From the NCBI GenBank assembly GCA_018056045.1, contig JAGPGI010000192.1, positions 1-5,772 of the forward strand: a DNA stretch of 5,772 nt, in the 5' to 3' direction. This document shows, one piece after another, positions 5,723 through 5,772 of this stretch. Source of the DNA: Paracoccus sp. (in: a-proteobacteria) (GTDB taxonomy: Bacteria; Pseudomonadota; Alphaproteobacteria; Rhodobacterales; Rhodobacteraceae). Position numbers and translations under genes: made by a program. The stretch's first letter is position 1. The number at the start of each line of letters is the position of its first letter. Under the pieces are notes generated by a model. That model made no database searches. It was not told where the DNA came from and saw nothing but the letters and a program-made list of their open reading frames with translations.

Positions 5723-5772
5723 CGGCGCGGCGCGCGCGCCGCCGCCGCCGCCCGCGTCGGCACATCAAGGAT
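5719..5772 (-). CDS. C-terminal end of a probable LuxR/FixJ-family response regulator (partial)
   Basis: Only the last 17 codons are in the window, reading ILDVPTRAAAAARAPRR and then TGA. The L-D-V-x-x-R-x-x-A-A pattern matches the end of the recognition-helix region of LuxR-type DNA-binding domains (compare the usual form L-N/G-V-x-x-R-T-x-A). The gene converges on the hybrid kinase with a 4-base gap, and a FixJ/NarL-type regulator is a common neighbour of this kinase type. It is therefore the best candidate for the kinase's output and for binding the repeats at 3899-3930. With so few residues the call is provisional; an unrelated protein with an Ala/Arg-rich tail would look similar. Confidence 0.45.
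   Translation of the reverse strand: MLDVPTRAAAAARAPRR

Noticed and set aside
5727..5742. 16-base GC palindrome as an intrinsic terminator
   Set aside because: It has no T-tract on either side and lies within GCG/CGC codons of the convergent gene's Ala/Arg tail, where low-complexity GC runs give palindromes easily.

Overview
The window is GC-rich with strong third-position G/C bias. Its protein families look proteobacterial, and the codon and residue style suggests an alphaproteobacterium, perhaps of the Rhodobacter/Paracoccus kind. That placement is an impression, since no taxonomic marker gene is present. Almost all of the window is coding, and no stretch above 300 bases lacks a gene.

From about 3837 down to 1 the minus strand carries what looks like one operon for secreted small peptides. 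It starts with four consecutive short genes: A (3655-3837, 60 aa), B (3462-3632, 56 aa), C (3298-3450, 50 aa) and D (3073-3249, 58 aa). Each begins with a double-glycine-type leader (L/M-S/T-x-x-E at -12 to -8, V at -4), followed by a 22-40 residue core. After a 97-base gap that holds a hairpin and a doubtful 25-codon ORF come a HlyD/CvaA-type membrane fusion protein (1704-2975) and, overlapping its stop as ATGA, a C39-peptidase ABC exporter (1707 to beyond position 1, 569 codons visible). The exporter's peptidase should cut the leaders and its membrane and ATPase parts should export the cores. The fusion protein should carry them across the periplasm, and an outer-membrane TolC-like partner is expected elsewhere. 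This layout is that of class II bacteriocin/microcin secretion. The four cores are different from one another.

Divergently transcribed from the peptide operon is a hybrid sensor kinase (4035-5714, 559 aa from a TTG start). It has about six membrane helices, a HisKA/HATPase core and a C-terminal receiver. The last 17 codons of a convergent minus-strand gene (5719-5772) read like the end of a LuxR/FixJ-type DNA-binding domain, so a cognate response regulator probably lies just outside the window.

The 197-base divergent region (3838-4034) holds a perfect tandem repeat of a 16-mer (3899-3930), a TTTCGCGAAA palindrome (3873-3887) and a possible promoter for the peptide operon built from the repeat. 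The simplest model is a two-component-regulated, multi-peptide secretion locus. The peptides may be antimicrobial, signalling, or both. No immunity or peptide-modification gene is visible.
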